A stretch of DNA of 6,121 bases, taken from the NCBI GenBank assembly GCA_030049955.1, contig JASIJX010000415.1, positions 1 through 6,121 on the forward strand, read 5' to 3'. Below the pieces are notes generated by a model. The model searched no databases and was not told the origin of the DNA. It saw only the letters and a list, made by a program, of their open reading frames with translations. Of the stretch, positions 5,508-6,121 are shown one piece after another. The stretch comes from Acidobacteriaceae bacterium. Lineage in GTDB: Bacteria; Acidobacteriota; Terriglobia; Terriglobales; Acidobacteriaceae. Position 1 is the first letter of the stretch; each line of letters begins with the position of its first letter. The position numbers and the translations under genes were made by a program.

Positions 5508-6121
5508 TCGACTTCAGCATTGCTGTCATTTTCCCGGTTTGGGCCGTGACAGACTTCGGCTCTCCGGCGGGCTCGTTCACTTTCCAGCGGTTCAGCAGCT
5601 GGCCGAATACCCGGAGGGTTCTTACCCGGCCTAAAAGCCGGAATTTGGTCATCCGGAACGAAGCCAGTTGAGCCTCATTCCATTCCCCGGTATCGGCAAA
5701 GGCCCTTGCGGCGCCCTCGGTGGCCAACACATGAAGGATGTAACCGGTGAGCAGCCAGTGGAGAGCTCGGCCGCGGAACTTCGCCGCGACGTAGAAATCG
5801 AAGAACTGCACATCGTTCGCCCCTAGCGGAAAATAGTACGGCTCAATGGAGCCTCCCCGCAGCGTCCAGCCATACCCCGCCACAGATTCTCCGGATTTGA
5901 CCAGCCAGAGCACGGCCCCCTTCTCGAATCTTTCACGGATGTTTGCCCTAGCGAGTTTCGGGTTCCAAAATGCGGTCACCTGCTCGAAATCTGCGCTGCC
6001 CAGATCCGTCAGGGATTCAAGGCGCTCGATAGAGAATCCAGTCGTAATTTTGACCGGGCGGCATTTGTCCGGGTCGAGATCGCAATAGAATACGACCATA
6101 TCGCCGGCCAGAACAGCGCGC
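5500..6121 (-). CDS. GNAT-family N-acyltransferase, N-terminus outside the window
   Basis: At least 199 residues counted from the ATG at 6099. The frame stays open to the right edge (seven more codons, Arg-Ala-Val-Leu-Ala-Gly-Asp), and that ATG has no purine-rich site upstream, so the true start is probably beyond the window. Numbering from 6099, a polar N-terminus is followed by LWLVKSGESVAGYGW (64-78), a strand pair typical of GNAT enzymes. Next come the acyl-CoA-binding region FFDFYVAAKFRGRALHWLL (99-117), where the usual Arg-x-x-Gly-x-Gly/Ala loop is degenerate (Arg-Gly-Arg-Ala), and NEAQLASFRMTKFRLLGRVR (141-160), the usual second half with Asn and the Phe-Arg helix. Residues after 170 form a basic, disordered-looking tail. 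GNAT proteins of this kind occur in polysaccharide loci, where they may acylate amino sugars, but the substrate is not readable here. The stop overlaps the VOC start by 8 bases. Confidence 0.72.
   Translation of the reverse strand, partial: RAVLAGDMVVFYCDLDPDKCRPVKITTGFSIERLESLTDLGSADFEQVTAFWNPKLARANIRERFEKGAVLWLVKSGESVAGYGWTLRGGSIEPYYFPLGANDVQFFDFYVAAKFRGRALHWLLTGYILHVLATEGAARAFADTGEWNEAQLASFRMTKFRLLGRVRTLRVFGQLLNRWKVNEPAGEPKSVTAQTGKMTAMLKSNE

Overview
The window is a stretch of cell-surface polysaccharide or secretion genes from a moderately GC-rich bacterium. All six genes I can support lie on the minus strand, so transcription runs from right to left. Protein style points to Acidobacteriota: the N-terminus of the secreted protein at the left edge, and the GT39-like membrane protein with its Trp/His/Gly-rich loop before a conserved Pro-Arg-Tyr. 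This assignment comes from recalled family resemblance, not from a search. There are no tRNA or rRNA genes, CRISPR arrays, transposases, integrases or recognisable phage genes.

Layout in transcription order: (1) a GNAT-fold N-acyltransferase, cut by the right edge (5500-6121); (2) a small VOC/glyoxalase-fold protein overlapping it by 8 bases (5061-5507); (3) a 218-base gap with a strong hairpin; (4) a 580-residue polytopic GT-C/GT39-like glycosyltransferase (3100-4842); (5) an FkbM-family SAM methyltransferase (2142-2918); (6) a membrane-anchored family 2 glycosyltransferase with an extra, truncated GT2 N-terminus fused in front (731-1906); (7) a gap of about 490 bases, AT-rich on its left and GC-rich on its right, with inverted repeats and a possible decayed reading frame; (8) the signal-peptide end of a secreted protein, probably a right-handed parallel beta-helix protein, cut by the left edge (1-236).

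A plausible joint role (inference): the GT2 resembles GtrB/DPM-type enzymes that load a sugar onto a polyprenyl phosphate at the cytoplasmic face. The GT39-like protein could transfer such lipid-linked sugars on the outer face. The FkbM methyltransferase and GNAT enzyme could decorate the glycan. The VOC protein, translationally coupled to the GNAT gene, has an intact metal-ligand set, but its substrate cannot be read from sequence. Apart from the VOC/GNAT pair the genes are separated by about 180-490 bases, so this is not one tightly packed operon.

I found no clearly new multi-gene system. The best single oddity is the GT2 gene, whose frame contains two successive GT2 nucleotide-binding starts. 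It looks like an in-frame fusion of a truncated glycosyltransferase to a complete one.
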